Assembly: GCA_964495465.1 (NCBI GenBank)
Contig: CAZBWE010000010.1
Location: forward strand, 1 to 41,747
Reading direction: 5' to 3'
Source: CAZBWE01 sp964495465
Lineage (GTDB): Bacteria > Planctomycetota > Phycisphaerae > Sedimentisphaerales > Anaerobacaceae
DNA length: 41,747 bases
Shown here: positions 15,524 through 24,300 of the stretch, piece by piece
Layout: each line of letters opens with the position of its first letter
How positions within the stretch are numbered: the stretch's first letter is position 1
Notes under the pieces: model-generated
Database searches by the model: none
Told to the model about the DNA's origin: nothing
What the model saw: the letters and a program-made list of their open reading frames with translations, nothing else
Made by a program: the position numbers and the translations under genes

Positions 15524-16465
15524 ATGTTTATGAAGTCCTACTTTAAATATTCAAAACTTACTGTTCTCTTCCTTGCCGCTCGTCCGAAGTTTTTGGTTGC
15601 AAGCGCTGCTCCCATTTTGGTCGGCTCATCGCTCGGCTACGCAGCTACCGGCGATTTCTCGCCCGTTCTTTTTATCCTCGCTCTCTTGGCAATAATGGCC
15701 TTGCACTGCGGCGCCAATGTAGCCAACGACTACTTCGACCATATCTCCGGAAACGACTGGGTCAACAAAAATCCGACCCCATTTTCAGGAGGAAGGCGAT
15801 ACATTCAGGAAGCTATTCTATCGCCCAAAGCAACTTTGCTGATTTGTTTTCTCTGGCTCACTATCGGTTCAATAATAGGAGCTATAATTTTTTTACTGAC
15901 GCAGAGCATTTTTATTTTGGTTCTTGGCATTACCGGATTGCTCGGCGGCTTTTTCTATACCGCTCCGCCTGTTCAGTTCGGCTATCGATGTGCCGGCGAG
16001 CTTGTCATTGCGCTGCTATTCGGCCTGTTTCCTGTTTACGGCTCATACTACCTGCAGACAAACACTATCGATTTAATACCGCTTCTGCCCGCCTCTATTG
16101 TCAGCATCCTGATATTCCTGGTGATTTTAATAAACGAATTTCCGGATTTGCAGGCCGATGCCATAGTTAACAAAAGAACACTCGTAGTTCTCTTTGGCGT
16201 CCGATTCTCTATCCGGCTCTACCTGATTGCTCTGGCTGCCAGCTATGTCATTGCAGCTGCTATGTTGATTTTTCAACCAATGTTCTACGCAGGACTTTTT
16301 TATCTTTTTACATTGCCGGCAGCGATTGTTGCAATTAGATTTGTAAATAAAGAAGACTTAACCAAACCAGGCCAATATCGCGCCAGCCAAATCACCGTCC
16401 TTGTGCACTCACTTGGTGCATTGGCCTTAACCGCCGGCTTTATAATCTCCGGCTTATCGTTATAA
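15524..16465 (+). CDS. UbiA-family prenyltransferase, MenA-like
   Basis: A 313-residue integral membrane enzyme with about eight or nine hydrophobic segments. Both aspartate-rich motifs that bind the prenyl diphosphate and magnesium are present: NVANDYFDHISGND (about residues 65-78) and NEFPDLQAD (204-212). The NDYFDxxxGxD form is typical of MenA, which prenylates 1,4-dihydroxy-2-naphthoate in menaquinone synthesis; other UbiA members remain possible. No other quinone gene is in the window. The second ATG, at 15530, could also be the start; no strong ribosome binding site separates the two. Confidence 0.83.
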   Translation: MFMKSYFKYSKLTVLFLAARPKFLVASAAPILVGSSLGYAATGDFSPVLFILALLAIMALHCGANVANDYFDHISGNDWVNKNPTPFSGGRRYIQEAILSPKATLLICFLWLTIGSIIGAIIFLLTQSIFILVLGITGLLGGFFYTAPPVQFGYRCAGELVIALLFGLFPVYGSYYLQTNTIDLIPLLPASIVSILIFLVILINEFPDLQADAIVNKRTLVVLFGVRFSIRLYLIALAASYVIAAAMLIFQPMFYAGLFYLFTLPAAIVAIRFVNKEDLTKPGQYRASQITVLVHSLGALALTAGFIISGLSL

Positions 16466-16474
16466 CAGCAAGGA

Positions 16475-16508
16475 TGTCATTCCCGCCCCTGCTTGCGCAG
16501 GAGTGACA
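16475..16508. repeat. REP-like palindrome after the prenyltransferase gene
   Basis: CCTGC (16488-16492) and GCAGG (16497-16501) form the inner stem with loop TTGC; GTCA (16476-16479) and TGAC (16504-16507) form an outer pair. The right half (CCTGCTT-CGCAGGA-TGACA) matches the element at 263-282. There is no T-run, so it is better read as a dispersed repeat than as a terminator. Confidence 0.5.
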
Positions 16509-16570
16509 ATATGTTTGTTCCATTACTTATTTAAACGCCAATTTCCGATTGACTCACCTGCCTGCGACGC

Positions 16571-17914
16571 TTACCTTATCAGCTTTATAATCTCATCGAG
16601 GTCGTTCGGGGCCTCTATGGGCGGATTGCTGAACTTGCCAAGTTTTTCCTTGTGATAGTTGACCGTTATATTCGGGTCCTTTAGCGGATGGCCTGTCAAT
16701 ACGCAGGCCACTCGCTCGTCAGCACTGATAACACCTTCGGCTCTGAGGTGCCTTAAACCTGCTATTGTTGCCGCCGAGGCCGGCTCACAGCCAAGACCAT
16801 ATTTCCCTATAACCGCCTTTGCATCGAGAATCTCTTCGTCAGTCACCGCGCGGACAACTCCGTTGCATATATCAATTGCCCGCAGGCACTTCTTCAAATT
16901 CACAGGCCGTGAAATTTCTATCGCTGAAGCACAAGTATGAGGCGAAAAGTTACGGGCAGTCAAATCCGCATAATAGTCGTCAATGATTGCCTGACCGACC
17001 CTGCCGGCATTCCAGGCAAGCTTTTTATTGTTGACCAAGTCGGCCAAGGTATCGGCTCCCGTTGCATTTATGATTGCCATTCGCGGTATCCGTTTAATCA
17101 GGCCAAGCTGTTTTAATTCATAAAAGGCCTTGCCAAAGGCGCTCGAGTTGCCCAGATTTCCGCCGGGCACTACAATCCAGTCCGGCAGCTCCCAGCCCAG
17201 ACCTTCGATGATTCGATACATTATGGTCTTTTGGCCTTCAAGTCGAAACGGATTGAGTGAATTGAGCAGGTACAAACCCAGCTTTGTGCAAACATCCTGA
17301 ACCTGGCGCATACAGTCATCAAAGTCGCCGACTATCTGAATGGTTTGCGCACCATAATCCATTCCCTGGCTGAGCTTACCAAAAGCGACTCGGCCCGAGC
17401 CGATAAAAACCGTTGCTTTCAATCCGCAACTATGTGCATATAAAGCCACTGATGCTGATGTATTGCCAGTCGATGCACAGGCGCTCGAAGTTGCGCCGAC
17501 TAATTTCGCATGGCTAAATGCCGCAGCCATACCGTTGTCTTTGAATGAGCCGGACGGATTCAGCCCTTCATACTGCAAATACAAACAACCCGGTTTCATA
17601 TCAGCATATTTGGCCACAGCATCATTTTGCTGCAAAATTGTCTGGCCTTCCCCTATGGTTACCTTGTATTTATCATCGCAGAAGTCGAGCAGCTCACGAA
17701 ACCGCCATACGCCGGAAAAATCCAGCCGATTGTCTCTATCTGCCCAGCGCCTACCAAAGTCACTCAATTTGCCGGGAACTTCAACCCTGTCCCAGTCATA
17801 TTGCGCATCCAAAAGCTCACCGCAGGAAGGGCACTTAAACAGCACCTGCCCGCAGTCGAACCGCGCCCCGCAATCCGGATTAATACATTTCTGATATGCC
17901 GCATCAATACCCAT
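16571..17914 (-). CDS. thrC: Threonine synthase with N-terminal zinc ribbon
   Basis: A PLP enzyme of 447 residues that converts O-phosphohomoserine to threonine. The N-terminus has a cysteine ribbon (CINPDC about residues 10-15 and CPSC at 28-31), common in the archaeal/plant-like branch of threonine synthases. The PLP lysine is in NPSGSFKDNG (K125), STGNTSAS contacts the phosphate, and PGGNLGN binds the cofactor. I start at the ATG at 17914 because AAGGA lies about 9 bases upstream; an in-frame TTG at 17920 is less likely. It follows fusA on the same strand by about 120 bases. The related enzyme cysteate synthase cannot be fully excluded. Confidence 0.9.
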   Translation of the reverse strand: MGIDAAYQKCINPDCGARFDCGQVLFKCPSCGELLDAQYDWDRVEVPGKLSDFGRRWADRDNRLDFSGVWRFRELLDFCDDKYKVTIGEGQTILQQNDAVAKYADMKPGCLYLQYEGLNPSGSFKDNGMAAAFSHAKLVGATSSACASTGNTSASVALYAHSCGLKATVFIGSGRVAFGKLSQGMDYGAQTIQIVGDFDDCMRQVQDVCTKLGLYLLNSLNPFRLEGQKTIMYRIIEGLGWELPDWIVVPGGNLGNSSAFGKAFYELKQLGLIKRIPRMAIINATGADTLADLVNNKKLAWNAGRVGQAIIDDYYADLTARNFSPHTCASAIEISRPVNLKKCLRAIDICNGVVRAVTDEEILDAKAVIGKYGLGCEPASAATIAGLRHLRAEGVISADERVACVLTGHPLKDPNITVNYHKEKLGKFSNPPIEAPNDLDEIIKLIR

Positions 17915-17953
17915 ATACAAGATTCCTTATCGACTTTCCGGCACAAAAAGATT

Positions 17954-17980
17954 ATTATAACTACGCAGGGACGTGGTCAA
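17954..17980 (-). promoter_or_regulatory. Candidate promoter for thrC
   Basis: On the minus strand TTGACC (17975-17980) is followed after 15 bp by TATAAT (17954-17959), about 40 bases ahead of thrC. The boxes are excellent but the spacer is two bases short, so strength is doubtful. Confidence 0.35.
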
Positions 17981-18033
17981 TATAAAAAAATTATCCCCAA
18001 TACTCACAAACGAAACCAGGAATTTCTAGCTTA

Positions 18034-20097
18034 TTAAAGGATAACCTGCCTAGCTACCTGCTCCGGAACCTTCTCATAACTCAGCGGCTCCATAGTAAAG
18101 CTTCCACGCCCGGCTGTTGCACTCCTTATTTCGCTGGAATAACCAAACATCTCAACCAGTGGCACACGGGCATCAATTACTCGCATATTTCCATGTAACC
18201 GACAATCCGTGATTATACCTCTTTTTGCGAGCAAACTGCACTGCACTGCACCGAAAGAAGATTCCGGAATTATTGCCTGAAGCATCATTATCGGCTCAAG
18301 CAAAATCGGGTCGGCGTCCCTCACCGCTTTTTCTATCGCGATAGCAGCGGCCTGCTCAAAGGCCAGAGATGAAGAATCCACCGAATGAAATGACCCGTCT
18401 ATCAGTGTAGCTCTGACTCCCATAACGGGAAAACCTGCCAGCGGACCACAGCTCAAAGTGTCCCTGATACCGGCCTCCACAGCAGGAACATATTCTCTCG
18501 GAATAACATCACCGCCGACCTTACTGCCAAATTCGATATCGCGGCTCCAGTGACCATCCTCGGTAAACAACGGCTCTACCTTCAAAACAACATGGCCATA
18601 CTGGCCGTGACCTCCTGTTTGCCGCACGAACCTACCCTCCGCCTGGACCGATTTTGTTATAGCTTCCTTGTAGGCGACCTTTGGCTTGCTAACCCTGACA
18701 TCAACTCCTTTTTCTCTTATCAGCTTGTGTTGGAGGATTTCCAAGTGCAATTCGCCCATTCCGCTGATAATTGTCTGTCCTGTCTCGCTGTCTATTTTAC
18801 TTTCAAAGGTCGGATCTTCGCGCCTTAAGCCGGCCAGGGCATCTGCCAGCTTTGCCTTCTCTGCCGATGTTCTGGGTTCTATCGACATACTCACAACAGT
18901 TTGTGGGAATGTAATACTCGGCAGACAAACCGGGTTCCTCGTATCACAAATCGTATCGCCCGTAAGAGTTTCTTTCAGCCCAACCACTGCAACAATATCA
19001 CCGGCAGCTACCGAGTCAAGAATTTTTCGCTCCTTGGCGTGCATCTCAAATATCCTGGTGACATTTTCCTTCTTGTCTCGATTTGCGTTTAACACTCTTT
19101 TGCCGGACTTAAGCGTGCCCTGATAAATCCTCAGAAATGTTAAATCACCGTGCGCATCCGTGGTAATCTTAAATGCCAGAGCAACAAGACTCGCCGTCTT
19201 GTCGCTCTTAATCATTATTTTCTTGCTTTTATCGGTCGGCTTATATCCAACAAGGTCCGGCTTATCCAATGGCGAGGGCAGATACGTCACAATACCATCA
19301 AGTAACCGCTGCACTCCAATATATTTCAACGCTGAACCGACAAACACCGGATGAAGATTGTTGGCCAAAGTCGCTTTTCTAATCGCTCTGTCAACAACCT
19401 CATCGCCTATCGGCTTGTCGTGGATATACAAATCCATCATCTGTTCATCGTGTTCTGCTGCAAGCTCTATCATATTATGCCTGTGCTCATTTGCAGCAGA
19501 TTGTAATTTGGCCGGGATTTCAACCTCTTCAAAAGTCGCTCCAAGCTTTTCTGTTTTATAAAATACCGCCTTGAATTTAATCAAATCTATTATCCCTGCA
19601 AAAGAGTCACCGGCCCCGATTGGTATCTGCAACACAACAGGATTGGCAAGGAGCTTATCGCGAATACTCTCAACGCTCATCTCGAAATCGGCTCCGACCT
19701 TGTCCATCTTGTTCACAAAGCATAGGCAGGGCAGGCCGTATTTTTGTCCCTGTCTCCATACCGTCTCACTCTGGGCCTGAACACCTTCTGAGCCGTCAAA
19801 TACCGCAACAGCTCCATCCAGAACACGCAGAGACCGCTCAACCTCTGCGGTAAAATCGATGTGCCCCGGAGTATCAATGAGGTTTATTTCAAAACCCTTC
19901 CAAGGACATTTTGTCGCCGCGCTGGTTATGGTAATGCCTCTTTCCTGCTCCTCCTGAAGATAGTCCATAACCGCTGTGCCATCGTGGACCTCCCCCATTT
20001 TGTACGTCTTGCCGGTGTAGTAAAGAACGCGCTCGGTGATTGTTGTCTTGCCAGCGTCAATATGAGCCATAATCCCGATATTACGTAAGTTTTTCAT
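18034..20097 (-). CDS. fusA: Elongation factor G
   Basis: A 687-residue translational GTPase that drives ribosomal translocation. All G motifs are present: AHIDAGKTT (residues 11-19), the switch I RGITIT segment, DTPGH and NKMD. Domains II to V follow, including the TGGHGQYGHV loop of domain IV. The gene sits after rpsG in the str-type order, separated by a long spacer (20098-20470), and no tuf gene follows it: the tuf of this window is far upstream. Planctomycetes often carry more than one EF-G paralogue. The position in the str cluster argues for the housekeeping copy, though the long spacer allows independent control. Confidence 0.95.
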   Translation of the reverse strand: MKNLRNIGIMAHIDAGKTTITERVLYYTGKTYKMGEVHDGTAVMDYLQEEQERGITITSAATKCPWKGFEINLIDTPGHIDFTAEVERSLRVLDGAVAVFDGSEGVQAQSETVWRQGQKYGLPCLCFVNKMDKVGADFEMSVESIRDKLLANPVVLQIPIGAGDSFAGIIDLIKFKAVFYKTEKLGATFEEVEIPAKLQSAANEHRHNMIELAAEHDEQMMDLYIHDKPIGDEVVDRAIRKATLANNLHPVFVGSALKYIGVQRLLDGIVTYLPSPLDKPDLVGYKPTDKSKKIMIKSDKTASLVALAFKITTDAHGDLTFLRIYQGTLKSGKRVLNANRDKKENVTRIFEMHAKERKILDSVAAGDIVAVVGLKETLTGDTICDTRNPVCLPSITFPQTVVSMSIEPRTSAEKAKLADALAGLRREDPTFESKIDSETGQTIISGMGELHLEILQHKLIREKGVDVRVSKPKVAYKEAITKSVQAEGRFVRQTGGHGQYGHVVLKVEPLFTEDGHWSRDIEFGSKVGGDVIPREYVPAVEAGIRDTLSCGPLAGFPVMGVRATLIDGSFHSVDSSSLAFEQAAAIAIEKAVRDADPILLEPIMMLQAIIPESSFGAVQCSLLAKRGIITDCRLHGNMRVIDARVPLVEMFGYSSEIRSATAGRGSFTMEPLSYEKVPEQVARQVIL

Positions 20098-20470
20098 AAG
20101 AAATGCAAAAATTAAAGATTAAAATCAAAATTGTGGAATTTATGAGGGATGAATTCCTCAACTTTACATCCTATATTTTGATACTTGTTCTTTACTCAAA
20201 CTGACCTTTTGTCCATAACTATAAACGCAACTCACCTTTTGACAAGGTATTATATACCATTAAAACAATTATAAAATCAGCCATCCGCCCTCGCGACTTC
20301 CTGTCGGAAGACGGGGGCGGGGGTGGATTCGACAATTTTGCATTTCACACTTTGATTTTTGCGTTTCCAAACTGACCTTCGGTCAGTTTGAATTATTTAA
20401 TATCTTTTTCCGGTAGATACTAAAATAGCGGATAAGAAAAACAACTTCCTACCCGCCACACTTTACAAGC
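20098..20470. other. 373-base spacer between rpsG and fusA with several hairpins
   Basis: No gene is visible. It holds an A/T-rich stretch with roughly 7-base period just ahead of fusA (20107-20135). A large GC-rich hairpin spans 20281-20325 (CCATCCGCCC against GGGCGGGGGTGG, with an inner CTTCC-TGTC-GGAAG). A perfect 10-bp hairpin is at 20368-20390 (CAAACTGACC, loop TTC, GGTCAGTTTG), and the left half of that hairpin recurs alone at 20197-20206. The spacer breaks the otherwise tight rpsL-rpsG-fusA order and could contain a terminator and a separate fusA promoter. Confidence 0.5.
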
Positions 20471-20941
20471 TTACCACGCAAAATGGGCAAATGCCTTATT
20501 GGCTTCAGCCATTTTGTGGATATTTTCCCGTGTAGTCATTGCACCGCCATGCTCATTATAAGCATCTACCAATTCAGCAGCCAGACGTTCACAAAACGGC
20601 TTGCCTTTCTTGGCCCTGGCCGACTGAATTATCCACCTAAAAGCAAGCGACTGCTGACGTTTCGAGCTCACCTGCATCGGAACCTGATAACTCGCTCCCC
20701 CGATACGCTTGCTGCGAACTTCTATCATTGGTTTAACGTTATTTACTGCTTTCTCAAATACCTCAAGCGGGTCGGCATCCTTTATCCTCCCGGCTATAAT
20801 ATCCATAGCATCTTTGAAAACGCGTTGTGCAACACTTTTCTTCCCTCCCCACATCAAATTGTTTACAAACTTCGAAACCAGCTTATTTTTATACTTTGGG
20901 TCGGGCTTTAACTGCTCACTTGAAGCTGTCCATCTTTTCAT
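20471..20941 (-). CDS. rpsG: 30S ribosomal protein S7
   Basis: A 156-residue S7, exactly the common length. Recognisable blocks are KLVSKFVNNLMWGGKKS, the ARRVGG-like SKRIGGASYQVP segment and WIIQSARAKK, followed by the terminal AFAHFAW. S7 initiates assembly of the 30S head and lines the mRNA exit channel. It lies between rpsL and fusA, 49 bases after rpsL on the same strand. Confidence 0.96.
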   Translation of the reverse strand: MKRWTASSEQLKPDPKYKNKLVSKFVNNLMWGGKKSVAQRVFKDAMDIIAGRIKDADPLEVFEKAVNNVKPMIEVRSKRIGGASYQVPMQVSSKRQQSLAFRWIIQSARAKKGKPFCERLAAELVDAYNEHGGAMTTRENIHKMAEANKAFAHFAW

Positions 20942-20990
20942 TTTCGGTTTCCGTCTTTTATTTCGCGATTGACAATCGCAAATCGGCTAT

Positions 20991-21362
20991 TTATTTTGCC
21001 CTTTTCGCACCATATTTGCTTCTACCCTGCTTGCGATTAGCCACACCTGCACAATCAAGAACACCTCGCACAATATGATATCGAACACCCGGCAGGTCCC
21101 TGACTCGGCCGCCGCGAATGATAACCGTACTGTGCTCCTGAAGATTGTGGTCAATGCCCGGTATGTAAGCTGTAACCTCTTTGCCGTCGGTCAACCTGAC
21201 GCGGGCAACCTTTCGCAGGGCGGAGTTCGGCTTCTTGGGAGTTTGTGTCCTTACTATAAGACAAACGCCGCGTTTTTGCGGCGAGCCGCTAATATCAGAC
21301 ACACGTTTCCGGCCTTTTGACTTCGCCCTCGGACGCCTGACTAACTGGTTTATTGTAGGCAT
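20991..21362 (-). CDS. rpsL: 30S ribosomal protein S12
   Basis: A 123-residue S12 of standard length. The decoding-centre loop reads QTPKKPNSALRK, with the lysine whose mutation gives streptomycin resistance elsewhere kept as lysine, and the second loop reads PGVRYHIVRG. This gene starts the str-type segment rpsL-rpsG-fusA and follows rpoC by only 29 bases, so it is probably co-transcribed with the polymerase genes. Confidence 0.97.
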   Translation of the reverse strand: MPTINQLVRRPRAKSKGRKRVSDISGSPQKRGVCLIVRTQTPKKPNSALRKVARVRLTDGKEVTAYIPGIDHNLQEHSTVIIRGGRVRDLPGVRYHIVRGVLDCAGVANRKQGRSKYGAKRAK

Positions 21363-21391
21363 AATATACTTCCAACATCAATCTATGATTA

Positions 21392-24300
21392 TCATTTAAT
21401 TCCAAGCGCTTCTTTCATAGCAGCGTCTGCCTTTGCCTCTGTATCTTCTGTTTCCTTGACCTCTGCGAATTCTTTTGGCAGCGGCGCTTCTGCAAGGTGC
21501 TTGACCTTCATATCCAGATACGGCTTGAAAGCCGTACCGGCCGGTATCAAATGGCCAAGTATCACGTTTTCCTTCAAACCGTACAACTGGTCCACTTTAC
21601 TGGCTAAAGAGGCCTCTGTCAAGACCTTTGTTGTCTCCTGGAAGCTGGCTGCTGCTATAAAGCTCTCCGACCATAATGAGGCCTTCGTTATACCTAAAAG
21701 CAGAGTCTTGGCTGTTGCCGGCTTCGGTTTTCGCCACTTTGCGGCCTCACCACCAATCATCTCAAGTTTTTCATTAATAGTTGCAAGTTCCTTCTTGTCT
21801 ATAATCTGACCTTCCTCCAAATCAGAGGCATCGCCAACACTTAAAATCTTGACGCTGTTAGTCAGCCGTTCGTTCTCCTTTCTAAATAAAAACTTATCCA
21901 CTACCTCTCCAGGCAAAAATGAACTGTCGCCAACAGATTCTATCTCGACTTTTCGCAGCATCTGCGAACATATAATTTCTATGTGCTTGTCATTGATATT
22001 GACGTTCTGGCTGCGATAGACATTTTGAATTTCCGCAATCAGGTACCTCTGCAGCGCCTCTTCGCCCTTGATTCGCAGGATATCGTGGGGGACCAATGGG
22101 CCGTCGGTCAGAGTATCGCCAGCGAGGACCTCATCGCCGGCATGAACATTGAGATGTCTGTCGCGGGGCACATGATGTTCTTTTTCCATCCCTGATTCGG
22201 AGCGAATTATAATCGTCATTTTACCCTTGCGTTTATCGCTTCGAAGCTCTATCCGCCCACTAATCTCGGCCATTGCAGCCGGGTCTTTGGGTTTTCGTGC
22301 TTCAAATACTTCGGTAACTCTGGGAAGGCCGCCCGTAATATCCTGTGTACCGCCGGTCGCCCTGGGTTGATGAGCCAGCAACTGACCAGCCTGAACGCTC
22401 TGGCCCTGGCCAACCTCGATTCTGGCCCCCGCAGGCAAATAATGAACATCGAGTATCTTTCCGTTAGCATCTTCTATGATAATCTGTGGGTGCTTATCCC
22501 CTTTGTGCTCGATTACCACCGGTTTGCCAATCTGCCCTCTTCGTTCTTCTTCAACTCCAATAGTCTCCCCAACAATGATATCAACAAATCGTATAAGCCC
22601 TGGCACCTCAGCCAGAATGGGCGTTCTGTGTGGGTCCCAGATGAACAGAGAGTCACCTTCTTTAACCTTCTGCCCATCATCGATTAAAACAGTAGCCCCA
22701 TATGGCACTTTGAGCCTGTCGAGTTCTCTACCCTTTTCATCGTGAATGGTCATTTCACCATTTCTTTTTAGAGCAATTATCCTGATATTCCCGTCATCGT
22801 CTTTTAAGACAACGGGATTTATATCCCGATATTGGATATTTCCGGAGTTCGTAGCATTCTGTTGTCGTTCAAGAATAGCTCTAGAAGCAACCCCCCCTGT
22901 ATGGAATGTTCTTAGAGTCAGTTGAGTTCCTGGCTCACCGATAGATTGAGCAGCAATAATACCAACGGCTGTTCCTTGTTCGACGAGTTGCGTGTTGCTC
23001 ATATCCCAGCCATAGCATTTAGCACAAACCCCAAAAGGGCTGTCACAAGTCAGAGGGCTCCGTACTCTGATCGCATCAAGCCCCAGAGATTCGATTTTGG
23101 CCGCTGCGAGTGGCGTTATCGCCTCATTTTCACGTACAATCATTTCATCGTTAATGGGGTTTCTAATATTGTCTCTTGCCGTTCGTCCAATTATCAACTG
23201 TCTAAGAGGAATCTCTCCCTCATCTGCACTACCGACACCTGTTTTAGTAATACCCTGCAAAGTCTGGCAATCATGCTCAATGACGATAACATTCTGCGAA
23301 ACATCAATAAGTTTTCTCGTAAGATACCCTGAATTAGCAGTTTTGAGAGCCGTATCAGCAAGTCCTTTTCTAGCCCCATGTGTCGAGCTAAAGTACTCAA
23401 GAACACTCAAACCCTCCCTGAAGTTAGCTTTTATAGGTGTTTCGATAATTTCCCCGCTGGGCTTAGCCATAAGTGCCCTCATTCCAGCCAACTGTTGTAT
23501 TTGGTCCACAGACCCCCTTGCGCCTGAATCTGACATAAGGAAGATAGGATTGAGATACGGTGTTCCATCTTCATTCGTATCATTTTTAAGTCCCTGAATC
23601 ATCTCGTTCGTAACAGCAACCCTTGCATTAGTCCAAGCATCGATTATCTGATTATATCGCTCACCCTCTGTTAGCACTCCATCGTTGTAGTTCTTCTGTA
23701 TATGAGAGACTTTCTTCTCGGTCTCTTCAATAATATCAGGTTTACGAAGTGGAATTTTCAAATCCGTAAGACCAAAACTCATACCTGATAATGTTGCATA
23801 CCTAAATCCAAGGTCCTTGATATCATCGAGAAGCTCTACAGTAGCGGCCGAGCCTGTAAATTCGTAACAATCACTAATTACACGGCTTAATTGCTTTTGA
23901 GACATCGTCATATTGTAAAACGGCATACCTGACGGAAGGATGTCATTGAAAATGCAGCGACCAACTGTCGTCTCAATCGTTATTTTGCTGGTTTCGGTTT
24001 GCATCTTCCGCCTTTCAACGGACTGTTGCAAATCCTCTATCACAAATTTGTTAATTCTAACGTAAATCCTTGTGTGCAGGTCGATTTTTCCCATGTCGTA
24101 GGCCATAATGGCCTCAAAAGCATCCCTGAATATCCTTGTGACTTCATAGGTTTCTCGTTTTTCTACGTGGGTTAAATAATAGTTGCCCATGACCATATCC
24201 TGCGACGGCCCAACCATAGGTGAACCATTTGCCGGCGAAAAAATATTCGATGTAGTCATCATTAAACAATGTGTTTCTGCCTGGGCTTCAATACTCAGAG

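Noticed and set aside
15222..15546. Overlapping short frames ahead of the prenyltransferase gene
   Set aside because: Three frames are open at once, which argues for lack of stops and not for coding; none resembles a protein I know.
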